Notes: generated from the sequence alone by a model not told the origin. DNA of 38,305 nucleotides from SAR202 cluster bacterium bin87 (GCA_002238825.1 MPNC01000021.1:1-38305); one strand, 5' to 3'. Shown: positions 8,018 to 17,041, numbered from the stretch's first letter. Numbers and translations: made by a program.

Positions 8018-9253
8018 CTACGGCGCGACTTCCGTAATCAGTTTACGTAACTCCGTGAGAGCCGTGTTGCAGGACCGGCGCTTGATGACCAGCCGACGCG
8101 GCGGCGTCCGCAACGGGAACTCACGCACGTCATCCCCGTGGGCAATGGCGATGTGAATCGTCCCGGGCCGGTTTCCCTCGAGTTCCTGCGGCCCCAGTAC
8201 TCCGGTCAACCCGATGCCAAAATCAGCGCCGGTGGCAGACTGGGCAACCTGGGCCATGGCGTTGGCGGTTTCCTGGCTCACTACTCCGTGGGTCTCCAGG
8301 ACACCGGAAGCGACACCCGACGCAATCATTGCCTCGATGGTGTACGCCACGTTGCCTCCCCGGTACCACTGATTGCTGTCCGGCGCCTCGGTGATCGTGT
8401 TGGCCAGGAAACCGCCGCTGACCGATTCCATGGTGGCCAGCGTCATACCACGGCCCACCAGCGCCGCGCCAACGGACAGCTCGGGGGTTTCGTCGTCGTA
8501 ACCCCACACGTAAGGCGCCAGCCGGTCGTGGATAGCGTCTTCGATCGGCGCGATCATCTCTCGTGCCGCCGCCTCATCCGAGGCGCGCGCAATAATCCGC
8601 AGGTGAATGCCATCCGCCTTGGAATAGATCCCGAGATACGGGTTCTCCAGGCCGAAATACTCGGACATAATCTCGTCCACCGATGCCTCACCCAGTCCCA
8701 GAGTCTTGATGTTGCGGGTGATGGTGACCTCGGTATCCACGAGTTCCTTCAACTTGGCGTCGATTTCATCCTGCCACATCGCGCGGTTTTCACCGGGCGG
8801 TCCCGGCATGCAGACGATGTGCTTCCCGTCTCGTTGCGCCCACCAACCGGGCGCCGTTCCGTTCCGGTTTGTGATGAACTCCGCGGACGGTATCAGGTGT
8901 GCCTGCTTCACGTTGTGGCCCGGCATTTCCTGACCCCGGTTTCGGAACCACTGCCTCAGGTTTTCCAGTTCCGGCTCCTGAACTACAGGCGTCTCCCCCA
9001 GGGCGGCAGCCACGGCCTCCCGCGTCAAATCGTCCTGCGTGGGACCGAGGCCTCCCGTGGTGAATATGATGTCGGAGCGCTGCCAGCCGTGCACGAAGGC
9101 CTCGGTGAGCATCGGCAAGTCGTCCCCGATGATGCTGACCCACTGGAGCTGAATACCCAGCGCCGGCAATCGGCCTGCGATCCAGCTGGCGTTGGTGTCC
9201 GTCAACTCGCCCATCAACAGTTCCGTGCCGACGGAGATAATCTCTGCCTTCAA
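8018..9253 (-). CDS. cinA: CinA-family protein (molybdopterin-binding-like domain plus degenerate nicotinamide-nucleotide amidase domain)
   Basis: The 411-residue protein starts at TTG 9253 (LKAEIISVGTELLMGE), five bases after a strong GAGGAGG; an upstream in-frame start would add about 21 unusual residues. Residues 1 to about 170 form the MoCF_biosynth-like (COG1058) domain, with TTGGLGPTQDD and MPGPPGEN. The last 150 residues form the CinA C-terminal domain, which in PncC deamidates nicotinamide mononucleotide. There the ESCTGG motif reads ESVSGG, keeping the nucleophilic Ser. The Y-x4-K catalytic pair reads YTIEAM, so the lysine is Met. Deamidase activity is therefore doubtful. It is the last gene of the ABC exporter run, 22 bases after the DUF4340 gene. 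Confidence 0.9.
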   Translation of the reverse strand: MKAEIISVGTELLMGELTDTNASWIAGRLPALGIQLQWVSIIGDDLPMLTEAFVHGWQRSDIIFTTGGLGPTQDDLTREAVAAALGETPVVQEPELENLRQWFRNRGQEMPGHNVKQAHLIPSAEFITNRNGTAPGWWAQRDGKHIVCMPGPPGENRAMWQDEIDAKLKELVDTEVTITRNIKTLGLGEASVDEIMSEYFGLENPYLGIYSKADGIHLRIIARASDEAAAREMIAPIEDAIHDRLAPYVWGYDDETPELSVGAALVGRGMTLATMESVSGGFLANTITEAPDSNQWYRGGNVAYTIEAMIASGVASGVLETHGVVSQETANAMAQVAQSATGADFGIGLTGVLGPQELEGNRPGTIHIAIAHGDDVREFPLRTPPRRLVIKRRSCNTALTELRKLITEVAP

Positions 9254-9275
9254 AATAGCCTCCTCAGCGGCCCGG

Positions 9276-10388
9276 CTATGGGCAGTTGTATGGTCTTTCG
9301 GTCGGGGGTTCTTCAACCAGGCAGATGGTCCGTTCCACGCGCACCCGGTTCACGACGTAAACAACCGGATCATCCGGCAACCCCGCGAAATGCACCACTA
9401 TGTCCGGGTTGCCGGCCTCGTCAAGGAACGGTTTGCCGTCCTGGTCCACCTCAATGTACCCGCCGCCCATGTAAAATTCGCGCGTTTTTTCGTGGGTCCT
9501 GATCTGCACCCTGGTCATCGGGGGTTGCAATCCATATTGCGGGTCGTGGGCCGCGTCTTCCTCAACGTGCCATCCGCCGGGCGCCTCGGGGCCGCCGGGT
9601 TTGGTCGGCTTGCCGAACCACTGCAACTGCGAGAGCCACCACTCCGGTTCGACGACCGCCGTGCGCTCGCCGTCGATGGTGACGTACCACGTGCGCGTCC
9701 CGGGCTCTGGCGTATAGGTCGCCGTCACGCCATTATGGGTGATCTCCAATTCCTGGATGTCCCGGAATTCTTCCTCGTAGAAGTATCCCAGCTCCAGCGG
9801 GGGAGGGATGATCGGCGGGCTCACCACCAGGCAGTTCACCACTCTCGCCCACACCTCCGGCACCGTCAGCAGTTGGGTGTCGCCCACCAATCGCATGTAA
9901 CTGTAGCCTTCATCCGGGGTCAGGTTGCCCAGCCAGAACTCGTACGACAGTCCGGTTTCCTCGGTGATCACGATGACCGATTCCGGCGGGTCCAGGCCAT
10001 ACTGTGCCGGGTTTTCAATCGTTTCGCCCAACACCCGGTTGACCCTGGGGCCACTCAGCAGCAGGGGAGTGCCCGACCAGCGGTCCTGGTAGACTTCCTC
10101 CCGCTCGTCGCCGTCCACGATGAACCACTTGCCCCGCCCCTGGTCTTTGTCATAGACCACGGTTTGCACTTCACCGGTGAGCGGAACGTTCTCTTTGGAA
10201 CATTCGATTGACCCACCCGGCTGCCCGCGGTGCGTTACTTCAACATGCACGATGGCGCTGTCATCGATGCGCCACGCCCACGGCTCTTCCTCTCGCGGCG
10301 GGTCCTGGTCCCATGGTTTGAACCACAGCGCCAGCGCTCCAAACAGCGCCAGCACGAACACCAGCAGGATGGTCAACCGGATGTTCAT
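9276..10388 (-). CDS. DUF4340-containing membrane-anchored protein
   Basis: The 370-residue product begins MNIRLTILLVFVLALFGALALWF, an N-terminal membrane anchor (residues about 4-23), and the rest is extracytoplasmic. The repeated pattern of short strands with EWWLSQLQ, GLDPPESVIVI and YGLQPPMTRVQI matches two DUF4340 modules, which are usually encoded beside GldG-type ABC auxiliary proteins, as here. Function is not established; a role in substrate handling at the outer face of the exporter is an inference. ATG 10388 is preferred because GGGGTGAT lies upstream. A GTG at 10436 would add 16 residues before the membrane helix. Confidence 0.8.
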   Translation of the reverse strand: MNIRLTILLVFVLALFGALALWFKPWDQDPPREEEPWAWRIDDSAIVHVEVTHRGQPGGSIECSKENVPLTGEVQTVVYDKDQGRGKWFIVDGDEREEVYQDRWSGTPLLLSGPRVNRVLGETIENPAQYGLDPPESVIVITEETGLSYEFWLGNLTPDEGYSYMRLVGDTQLLTVPEVWARVVNCLVVSPPIIPPPLELGYFYEEEFRDIQELEITHNGVTATYTPEPGTRTWYVTIDGERTAVVEPEWWLSQLQWFGKPTKPGGPEAPGGWHVEEDAAHDPQYGLQPPMTRVQIRTHEKTREFYMGGGYIEVDQDGKPFLDEAGNPDIVVHFAGLPDDPVVYVVNRVRVERTICLVEEPPTERPYNCP

Positions 10389-10442
10389 AATCTGATAATC
10401 ACCCCGACGTCCCGGCACAAACCGGAACCTGGGCACTGGCCG

Positions 10443-12236
10443 CTAGCGGCGAACCCACCAGACTACGATCGCCATGATGCCCATCAGTCCCGGCAACAGC
10501 AGCCAGGTCGAGAACCTTACGAAGTTGAACTCGTTTTCGTCGAGGTTCCATTCGCGGTACACGAACTCCCGGTCCCGTATGGACACCAGCGAATAATCCC
10601 CCATGAGGTAGTTCGCCGAGTTCAGGAACAGGGCCGCGCTCGAACCGCGGTCGACGTTGCGGTTGGAGATGAAATCCGAGTCGCCGAACACCACCATGCT
10701 GGCGATTTCGTTGTCCGGCGGCCGGGCCGTCGGCGCGGCGGCACCCACCGGCGCGATGATGTCCAGGTACATGGCCGGGAAATATACCCGTTGCGGGTCA
10801 CCCTCCACCGGGTCCACGCGCTCGATGTCGTCGATCAGGCGGGCCGACGCGGTGGTCGCAGCGATGGGACGCGGCAACCGGGTGTTGCTTTCTTCAATTA
10901 TGGGTTCGATAGCGGCCGTGCCCGGCATGAAAGCCACGTTCAGCGGCCGTCCTCTGGGCGCCACTATCTCCGGCGGGGCCTGCGGATTGTAGATCCCCAC
11001 CCGCAGCGTGCGCGGCGCGTTGGGCTGGGACCCCTCGACGTCGCGTATATAGGCGTCACTGACGATTACACCCCAGAATGCCAGGAACGCCCTGAAGGTT
11101 TCATGCGTGTCCGGCTCTGCCAGGAAGATCACTCTCGCCGCCTCTCGGCGCGGTTCGCCGTCGTGGTGCCGGCCGGCCATGTAGTAATTCAACGCTTCCA
11201 GGTGAGCCGTCGGCAGCTCGCCCGTTGGGCCGGCTACGACCAGCAGCGCGGCATCGTCGGGCACCACTACGTCCTCGTCCACCGGAGCCCAGGGCAGGGT
11301 CTCCACCTGGTAGTTGTCCACTTCCAGACCCTCGCGGATCTTGAGGTAGCCGTCCTCAGCCACCCGCGTGATGTCGCGCTCTCCGTGCCCGCTCAAGAAA
11401 TAGACCTTCTTCCGTTGCGTTTCGGTGGCCACCAGCAGCGCTGTGTAGAGGTCCTGTTCCAGCCGGCTGTAAACCTCGTCGGTAGGCTGGACCAGATCGA
11501 TGATGTCCGTGCCCACCGCTGACACCGCCAGCGTTTCGTACGCGGTTACCCCCTGGCTGCGCGCCAGGTCCGCCTCCTTCTGCGGGTCAATGAACTGGTA
11601 GGTGAAATTCCCGCTGCGTCGCGCGAACTCGCTCAAGGTGGTCTCTACCTTACCCTGCCTCGTCAGCATCTCAATGCTGGGTATCTGGTCCGGGTAATAC
11701 GCTGTGACGCTGATCGGACGATTCAGCCCGTCCAGCAGGTCACGAGACCGATGCGCCAACGAAAACTGGTTGGTCGCGGTCGTATCCCACCTGAAGTGAT
11801 TTTCAAACGCCACGTAGTTGACCAGCGCGACCAACCCGAAAAAAGCGGCGGTCATGATCACTGTATTTACGCCGTATCGGCCGGTCCGGCTGAAAAACGC
11901 TGCCAGCACCTGGCTGAAATACGAAAGCCCCACCAGCAGCACCAACACTGCCCCGATGCCGATGACAATCCCGCCATACAGCTTCAACGAACCGATGAAC
12001 GCCAGCAGCACCGCACCGACGATCAGTCCGAGTACGCCGGCAATCAGTATCGGCGCATAGAAAACCGCGATCAGATCGAACGCCGGCTCAATGAAGGAAA
12101 ACAGCGTGCGCGACTGTTCATCCAACGCCGCCGGCTGGCCACCCTGACCGTCGGCGTCTCCGACGTCTTCCTGGCGGTCCCGCCCTCGGCGCCGGCGCCA
12201 ATCTCTGGGCCCGTCGCCAGTGCGCTGTTGGCTCAT
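10443..12236 (-). CDS. GldG-like ABC transporter auxiliary membrane protein
   Basis: A 597-residue protein. After a charged N-terminus (RRRRGRDRQED) come three to four membrane helices (residues about 50-150), a large extracytoplasmic region, and one C-terminal helix (WLLLPGLMGIMAIVVWW). The segment RPISVTAYY...FTYQFIDPQKE...VYFLSGHGERDI is characteristic of the ABC_transp_aux/GldG family (PF09822), a partner of ABC-2 permeases in gliding-type exporters. It starts one base after the stop of the permease gene and is followed by DUF4340, the common gene order for this system. In non-gliding bacteria its cargo is unknown; an envelope-related export role is inferred. Confidence 0.87.
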   Translation of the reverse strand: MSQQRTGDGPRDWRRRRGRDRQEDVGDADGQGGQPAALDEQSRTLFSFIEPAFDLIAVFYAPILIAGVLGLIVGAVLLAFIGSLKLYGGIVIGIGAVLVLLVGLSYFSQVLAAFFSRTGRYGVNTVIMTAAFFGLVALVNYVAFENHFRWDTTATNQFSLAHRSRDLLDGLNRPISVTAYYPDQIPSIEMLTRQGKVETTLSEFARRSGNFTYQFIDPQKEADLARSQGVTAYETLAVSAVGTDIIDLVQPTDEVYSRLEQDLYTALLVATETQRKKVYFLSGHGERDITRVAEDGYLKIREGLEVDNYQVETLPWAPVDEDVVVPDDAALLVVAGPTGELPTAHLEALNYYMAGRHHDGEPRREAARVIFLAEPDTHETFRAFLAFWGVIVSDAYIRDVEGSQPNAPRTLRVGIYNPQAPPEIVAPRGRPLNVAFMPGTAAIEPIIEESNTRLPRPIAATTASARLIDDIERVDPVEGDPQRVYFPAMYLDIIAPVGAAAPTARPPDNEIASMVVFGDSDFISNRNVDRGSSAALFLNSANYLMGDYSLVSIRDREFVYREWNLDENEFNFVRFSTWLLLPGLMGIMAIVVWWVRR

Positions 12237-12237
12237 G

Positions 12238-12951
12238 CTACCTCCAGCGCCGCGACTCCAGCGCGCGTATCGAGAGGAACAGGAACAGCGCCGTCACCGT
12301 CACAAAGTACACGACGTGCGTTGAATCGATGATCCCCCGGTCGAAATCGTTGAAATGACTCGTGAAACCCAGTTGGTTGAATATCGTGGCCCACACTCCT
12401 GTGACCACGTCGCCAATGAACGAAGTGGCGTACAGCACCACCAGGATTCCCGTGCCCACCACCGCCGCGATGATTTGGTTGCTGGTCAAGGTCGACGTCA
12501 GGATTCCCACCGACAGCGCCGCCATTCCATAGAGGATCAGTCCGATGTAACCCGAATAAATCGGCCCGGGATCCGGCGTCGCGAACACCAGCAACAAGAT
12601 GACATAATACGAAGTCAGGGCCAGCAGGAACAGCAGAAATACGAAGCTCGCCAGGTACTTGCCCAAGATCACTTCCCAGTCACGGACCGGCGACGTCAGC
12701 AGCAGTTCGATCGTTCCCAGTTTCTGTTCTTCCGCCAGCAAACGCATCGTCAGCGCCGGAGCCAAAGGTATCAACAGGAACGTCGCGCCCTGGAAGAAAT
12801 TGCTCAGTGAAGCTTCGGGAAACGGGTTTCCCAGGTCACGAACGAAGAAAAACCCGCTCAAAGCCATGAAAATGAGCGCCACGATGTACGCCACGGGGCT
12901 GCTGAAGTAGATCTGGATTTCCTTGAACGCAACCGCGCGGATTGTTCGCAT
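12238..12951 (-). CDS. ABC-2 type transporter permease (GldF-like)
   Basis: A 237-residue integral membrane protein with six predicted helices. It starts MRTIRAVAFKEIQIYFSSPVAYIVALIFMALSG... and contains the cytoplasmic loop LLAEEQKLGTIELLLTSPVRDWEVILGKYLAS. That loop (E-x-G-T-x-E-x-L-L-x-x-P) is the hallmark of ABC-2/GldF permeases and contacts the ATPase. It lies between the ATPase gene (15 bases upstream) and the GldG-like gene (one-base gap), so the three form one exporter. Confidence 0.9.
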   Translation of the reverse strand: MRTIRAVAFKEIQIYFSSPVAYIVALIFMALSGFFFVRDLGNPFPEASLSNFFQGATFLLIPLAPALTMRLLAEEQKLGTIELLLTSPVRDWEVILGKYLASFVFLLFLLALTSYYVILLLVFATPDPGPIYSGYIGLILYGMAALSVGILTSTLTSNQIIAAVVGTGILVVLYATSFIGDVVTGVWATIFNQLGFTSHFNDFDRGIIDSTHVVYFVTVTALFLFLSIRALESRRWR

Positions 12952-12966
12952 CTTGATTCGGTCCGG

Positions 12967-13980
12967 TTACTCGACGTCGTCTTCCGCTGTCGTCACCCGC
13001 AGGAAAATCTCCTCCAGGCTCATGCTGCTCATCTGCATGCTCAGCAGGCTCCAGCCGTTGCTAACCACGGTGCGGGAGATGTCGTCCCGCAGGTCGGCGC
13101 CTTCCTTGAACTTGACGCGGTAGGCGTTGACGCCCGGCCTGGGATGGTGTGTCACCTCGGTGGCCCCGTCGATATTCCGCAGCACGGGCAGAACTTCCGC
13201 CGGCGGCCCGCCGATCTCAACCTCCAGTTGCGCCACGCCCCGCAGGTGCTGCGCCAGGTTGTTCGGCGTGTCTGCCGCAACGATGTGCCCTTCGTGAATG
13301 ATCAACACCCGCTCGCAGATCATGCTGACCTCCGGCAGGATGTGGCTGCTCAGGACAACCGTCTGCTCCCGCCCCAGATCCTGGATCAGACTGCGGGTTT
13401 CCACCACCTGAATCGGGTCGATCCCGATGGTCGGCTCGTCAAGTACCAGAACCTCCGGCTCGTGCAGGATCGCCTGCGCGATCCCGACCCGCTGTCGGAA
13501 GCCCTTGGACAGCTTCCCGATGATGGTCTTGCTGTAGTCCTCCAGGCGGCAGACGTCAATAACGTCATCAATCCGCCCCCGGATGCGGCGTGCCCTCATG
13601 CCGCGCAGCGTGCCCATGTACTTAAGGTAGCTGGTCACCGTCATTTCGGTGTGCAGCGGCACCGATTCGGGAAGGTAGCCCACCCGTTTCCGCACTTCCA
13701 GGGATTTCTCCACCACGTCGAACCCGTCCAGAGTAACCGTGCCGCGCGTGGGCGGCATGAACCCGGTCAGAATGCGCATGGTGGTCGTTTTGCCAGCCCC
13801 GTTGGGACCCAGGAATCCGAGGATCTCGCCGCGACGCACCGTGAAGTTCACGTTCTCCACCGCCGGCATGGGGCCGTAGTAATGGGTCAGGTCCCGGACC
13901 TCGATCATCGCGTCGACGTCCGCCGTCTCCGTTACCGGATCCAACTCCAGGTCAGCTTGGTTTTCAGCGTCTACGGCCAT
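12967..13980 (-). CDS. ABC transporter ATP-binding protein (GldA-like)
   Basis: A 337-residue ATPase starting at ATG 13980 behind GGAAAGGA; in-frame starts further upstream would add up to 27 non-conserved residues. It has Walker A GPNGAGKT, the Q-loop region YLPES, the signature LSKGFRQRVG, Walker B VLVLDEPTIGID and the H-loop SSHILPEV. It is followed by about 90 residues typical of GldA/CcmA-like exporter ATPases. It should energise the adjacent permease. As the first gene of a minus-strand operon running down to cinA, it probably carries the operon promoter in the gap to speD. Confidence 0.92.
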   Translation of the reverse strand: MAVDAENQADLELDPVTETADVDAMIEVRDLTHYYGPMPAVENVNFTVRRGEILGFLGPNGAGKTTTMRILTGFMPPTRGTVTLDGFDVVEKSLEVRKRVGYLPESVPLHTEMTVTSYLKYMGTLRGMRARRIRGRIDDVIDVCRLEDYSKTIIGKLSKGFRQRVGIAQAILHEPEVLVLDEPTIGIDPIQVVETRSLIQDLGREQTVVLSSHILPEVSMICERVLIIHEGHIVAADTPNNLAQHLRGVAQLEVEIGGPPAEVLPVLRNIDGATEVTHHPRPGVNAYRVKFKEGADLRDDISRTVVSNGWSLLSMQMSSMSLEEIFLRVTTAEDDVE

Positions 13981-14110
13981 GATCCTTTCCGCGATTGAGG
14001 TTGAAATTGCCACGGGATAGCCGATGTTTCGGTTGGCTGGCATACGCCGACGCCGGGTCAACGGATTTGCGACCTCGGCGCCGATGGGTTGCGGCTGCGG
14101 ATTTCACCCT

Positions 14111-14139
14111 TTGAATTAGCGTGGCGGCTATGATATTCT
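14111..14139 (+). promoter_or_regulatory. Candidate promoter of speD
   Basis: TTGAAT (14111-14116) and TATTCT (14134-14139) are 17 bases apart. The match to the sigma-70 consensus is moderate. The predicted start near 14146 would give a leader of about 70 bases that contains the hairpins described next. Confidence 0.4.
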
Positions 14140-14141
14140 AT

Positions 14142-14194
14142 GCGCCGCGATTTCACAAGACGGCGCGGCCCCGTCCTGACGGGGCTTATTTTAT
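14142..14194 (+). promoter_or_regulatory. Structured speD leader with terminator-like hairpin
   Basis: A weak stem (GCGCCG 14142-14147 with CGGCGC 14161-14166) is followed by a strong one (GCCCCGT 14168-14174, loop CCTG, ACGGGGC 14179-14185) and then TTATTTTAT. The U-rich tail is on the plus strand only. No plus-strand gene lies upstream for it to terminate, so it looks like an attenuator in the speD leader. An alternative pairing (GCCGCG 14144-14149 with CGCGGC 14164-14169) would invade the terminator stem by two bases. Confidence 0.5.
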
Positions 14195-14215
14195 CGGCGG
14201 GGGCTCGGCAGAAGG

Positions 14216-14647
14216 ATGCACTTGATCATTGACGGTTTCGGCGGCGACCACGCCATGATGTGGGACACCGACCGCCTGCGATCCTTCCTCGACGAATACC
14301 CGGCAACCCTGGGGATGACCCGGATCACCGAACCGGAAGTCCTCGAATACCACGGTCCGAAGCCCGGCGACAACGGCATTTCCGGTTTCGTCATCATCGC
14401 CGAGAGCCATATCAGCGTCCATACGTTCCCGGAGCGGGACTACGTTAACATCGACGTTTTCTCGTGCAAGTCTTTCGATCACGAGCAGGCCCTTGCCGAC
14501 GTTCGCTCGCTGTTCGATCTCCGCGACGTGAAAACCTGGTTGCTCGACCGCGGTCTGGAATGGCTTGACGCCGACCAGGGCGCCCGCGAAACGGAACGCC
14601 AGCGCACTCTGCTCCAAACCGCCGCATCCGGCTCGCCCGTTGCCTGA
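14216..14647 (+). CDS. speD: S-adenosylmethionine decarboxylase proenzyme
   Basis: A 143-residue class 1B (prokaryotic) AdoMet decarboxylase. It makes decarboxylated AdoMet, the aminopropyl donor for spermidine. The self-cleavage site is Glu63-Ser64 in ESHISVHTFPE; the Ser becomes the pyruvoyl cofactor. His69 and Cys84 (DVFSCKSF) match the processing and catalytic residues. The C-terminus is about 15 residues longer than many homologues. The AGAAGG ribosome site abuts ATG 14216 directly and is better spaced for the TTG two codons later (14222), so the true start is uncertain. The next gene is the agmatinase speB; together they supply putrescine and the aminopropyl group. No spermidine synthase is in the window. 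Confidence 0.93.
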   Translation: MHLIIDGFGGDHAMMWDTDRLRSFLDEYPATLGMTRITEPEVLEYHGPKPGDNGISGFVIIAESHISVHTFPERDYVNIDVFSCKSFDHEQALADVRSLFDLRDVKTWLLDRGLEWLDADQGARETERQRTLLQTAASGSPVA

Positions 14648-15539
14648 TCATCAAAAGCCTCCCGTTCCCTGGACGCCGACCAACTTCCTGGCTCTCCCGC
14701 CTCAGCAGTCTTCGCTGGATTCCTCGGCCGCCGTACTCATTCCCGTCCCCATCGATAGCACCACGTCCTTCCGGACCGGTGCGCGTCACGGCCCTGCCGC
14801 CATCATCGCCGCATCCGCCGCGTTGGAAGACTACGATATCGAGCTCGAAGTCGACGTCGCCGAGTTCGGTATCCACACTGGGCCGCCCCTCGAACCGCAC
14901 GTCGGCGACCCTTGCCAAATGGTCGACCGGGTTCGGTCGGCGGTCTCCTACTACGCCACCCGGGGTTCTGGCAAGCTCACCGGCGTCATCGGGGGCGATC
15001 ACTCGGCCACCATCGGTTCGGCATTCGCTCACCTCGAAATCAATCTGGACCTGTCCGTTCTGTACATCGATGCTCACGCCGACCTGCGCGACGAATACCA
15101 GGGAACCGCTTGGGGCCACAGTTCCGGAGCGCGCCGCATCGCAGAGCGTTGTCCGGTTTCGCTGGTAGGCGTGCGCACGCTGGCCCTCGAAGAGAAGGAG
15201 CATATCGAAGCTTCGGGCGTTCCCACCTTCTACTGGCCACCGGAAAGCGAAAATTACATAACGGAAGTAATCTCCACCTTGGGATCCCACGTCTACGTCA
15301 GCATCGACCTGGACGTCCTCGACCCCGCGGAGATGCCGGCGGTGGGCACTCCTGAACCTGGGGGGATGCGCTGGTCCGAACTGACCGGCCTCCTTCGCCG
15401 CGTCTCCGAAGAGCGTCACATCGTGGGCTTCGACGTCTGCGAGTTCGCGCCCGATCAGGGCCTGCCGGCACACTCGTACACCGCAGCCAAACTGGTCTAC
15501 AAGCTGATCGCCTACGCCCTCGCCCACGGCTCTCGCTAA
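14640..15539 (+). CDS. speB: Agmatinase/ureohydrolase family protein
   Basis: A binuclear-manganese ureohydrolase. The metal ligands appear in order as GGDHS, DAHADLRD and SIDLDVLDP, the arginase/agmatinase signature set; the agmatinase-like subgroup with speD next door points to agmatine to putrescine plus urea. I start it at TTG 14640, which overlaps the speD stop (TTGCCTGA) and suggests translational coupling, giving 299 residues. An ATG at 14565 is in frame, but it would overlap speD by 83 bases and add a Pro/Ala-rich tail unlike the family. Guanidinobutyrase or a related amidinohydrolase cannot be excluded. Confidence 0.87.
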   Translation: MPDHQKPPVPWTPTNFLALPPQQSSLDSSAAVLIPVPIDSTTSFRTGARHGPAAIIAASAALEDYDIELEVDVAEFGIHTGPPLEPHVGDPCQMVDRVRSAVSYYATRGSGKLTGVIGGDHSATIGSAFAHLEINLDLSVLYIDAHADLRDEYQGTAWGHSSGARRIAERCPVSLVGVRTLALEEKEHIEASGVPTFYWPPESENYITEVISTLGSHVYVSIDLDVLDPAEMPAVGTPEPGGMRWSELTGLLRRVSEERHIVGFDVCEFAPDQGLPAHSYTAAKLVYKLIAYALAHGSR

Positions 15540-15664
15540 ACCACCGGAAACTATGGGGCCCGGCAACGCATGGGTTCTCCGCTGCTCGTCCACGCGCGAT
15601 AGCGTCCACACCCCGCCGTCCCTCACGGCGCTGTCGATGCCTGATCGGTGTCCGTTCTGTTTCC

Positions 15665-15694
15665 TTGACAACGCCGGCGGGCCAACCCTAGAAT
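15665..15694 (+). promoter_or_regulatory. Promoter of the HMG-CoA-lyase-like gene
   Basis: A consensus TTGACA (15665-15670) and TAGAAT (15689-15694) are 18 bases apart. The leader of about 63 bases includes a GC hairpin with a TTCG loop (about 15702-15724). An AAGGAG site is at 15752-15757, seven bases before the ATG. The rest of the gap after speB (15540-15660) shows no gene. Confidence 0.65.
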
Positions 15695-15763
15695 TTCGGC
15701 ATTCCGCGCGTTCGCGCGCCCCGGAATCTATCCAGCAGCGCCACCCGGCGCAAGGAGTTTCCC

Positions 15764-16957
15764 ATGCCAAGCCAATGGCCCACCGTTCACTATAAGGAAG
15801 AGGGCATGCGTGAAGGCATGCAGATCGAGGACGCCAACATCTCTGTCGACGACAAGGTTGAACTCCTCGACATGCTGTCAGAAACCGGCCTCACCAGCAT
15901 CGTCGTCGGCTCCTTTGTCAGTCCCCGGTGGACGCCCCAGATGGAGCGCATCGACGAGATCGTCACCAAGTTCACTCCCAAGATGGGCGTCACCTACACC
16001 GCCCTCGCGCTGAACGCCCGCGGTGTGGAGCGCGCTCGCGCCTACTCTCCGCCCCTGACCATCGAACGCGACGCCTATCCGCGTCTGTCCTGCCATCTCT
16101 GTGACGTGTTCGCCCGACGGAACACCAACCGCAGTCAGATGGACGAGATGGAACGCTGGCCCGCCATCATCGCCCAGGCCCAGGAAATGGGGATCACCGA
16201 GGCCGGTATTGGCTGCAACGCCTCCTGGGGTTCCAACTTCCTCGGCGAGTTCGAAGTCGACACCCTGATGACCCTTATGGAATACCAGCACGGGTTGTGG
16301 GAAGAGGCCGGGATCAACGTGCGCAGTTGCTCCATGGGCGACCCCATGAGTCACTGCACGCCGGCCAAGGTCGAGGAAAGCATCGTACGCGTCAAGGAAC
16401 GCTGGCCCGAAATCGACCACTTCCGGCTGCACCTGCACAACGGCCGCAACATGGCCATCGCCTCCGCCTACGCCGCCATGCGCGTTTTGGGCCCCGAGGA
16501 TACCCTTGAGCTCGACGGCACCATCGGCGGTTTCGGCGGCTGCCCATACTGCGGAAACGGGCGCGCCACCGGTATGGCTCCCACGGAAGACCTACTCCAC
16601 ATGATGGAGGATATGGGTATCCCAACCGGCGTCGACATCGACAAGCTGGTCGACTGTGTGTGGGCCGCGGAGCGGATCATCGGTCGCGAGCTCTACGGGC
16701 ACGTCTCCAAGGCCGGCCCGCGGCCTCGGGCCAGCGCCGGCAATCTTTACGACATCAACATGCCCTTCGTGGAAACCCTGGAACAGGCCACCCACTTCAA
16801 GAAGGGCGAGCAGATGTACGAAGGCGGTCTCTACCCCTATCGCGAGCCTGTAACCAGCCCTTATCGCGACCGTCTCGACCAGGGACAGCCTGCGTTCGGA
16901 GCCGGCCCCGACGATTTCCCCTGGAACCAGGACTGGCTACCCAAAGCCAGCAGCTAG
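15764..16957 (+). CDS. HMG-CoA lyase-like DRE-TIM metallolyase
   Basis: A 397-residue protein of the HMGL-like (DRE-TIM barrel) family. The N-terminal EGMREGMQIED corresponds to the DGLRDG(L/Q) metal/substrate loop. The barrel strand with HLHNGRNMAIASA supplies the two metal-binding His residues. DGTIGGFGGCPYCGNGRATGMAPTEDL matches the GlgGCP-x-a-x-GatGNvaTED signature, including the catalytic Cys loop. Enzymes of this group cleave or form C-C bonds next to a CoA thioester or keto acid (HMG-CoA lyase, citramalyl-CoA lyase, carboxyltransferase-like). It is about 90 residues longer than HMG-CoA lyase, so I do not assign the substrate. It stands alone, with its own promoter and terminator. Confidence 0.85.
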   Translation: MPSQWPTVHYKEEGMREGMQIEDANISVDDKVELLDMLSETGLTSIVVGSFVSPRWTPQMERIDEIVTKFTPKMGVTYTALALNARGVERARAYSPPLTIERDAYPRLSCHLCDVFARRNTNRSQMDEMERWPAIIAQAQEMGITEAGIGCNASWGSNFLGEFEVDTLMTLMEYQHGLWEEAGINVRSCSMGDPMSHCTPAKVEESIVRVKERWPEIDHFRLHLHNGRNMAIASAYAAMRVLGPEDTLELDGTIGGFGGCPYCGNGRATGMAPTEDLLHMMEDMGIPTGVDIDKLVDCVWAAERIIGRELYGHVSKAGPRPRASAGNLYDINMPFVETLEQATHFKKGEQMYEGGLYPYREPVTSPYRDRLDQGQPAFGAGPDDFPWNQDWLPKASS

Positions 16958-16980
16958 ACCCAACTATCCTCGCAGCAGTA

Positions 16981-17017
16981 AGGGGCGGGTTGTTAGAACA
17001 ACCCGCCCCTTGGTTTC
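16981..17017 (+). terminator. Terminator after the HMGL-like gene
   Basis: An inverted repeat with arms of at least 12 bp (AGGGGCGGGTTG at 16981-16992, CAACCCGCCCCT at 16999-17010) is followed by TGGTTTC. It separates the HMGL-like gene from the convergent propeller gene. Confidence 0.75.
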
Positions 17018-17041
17018 GCCGGTGGGTTTCTGACGACGCAG

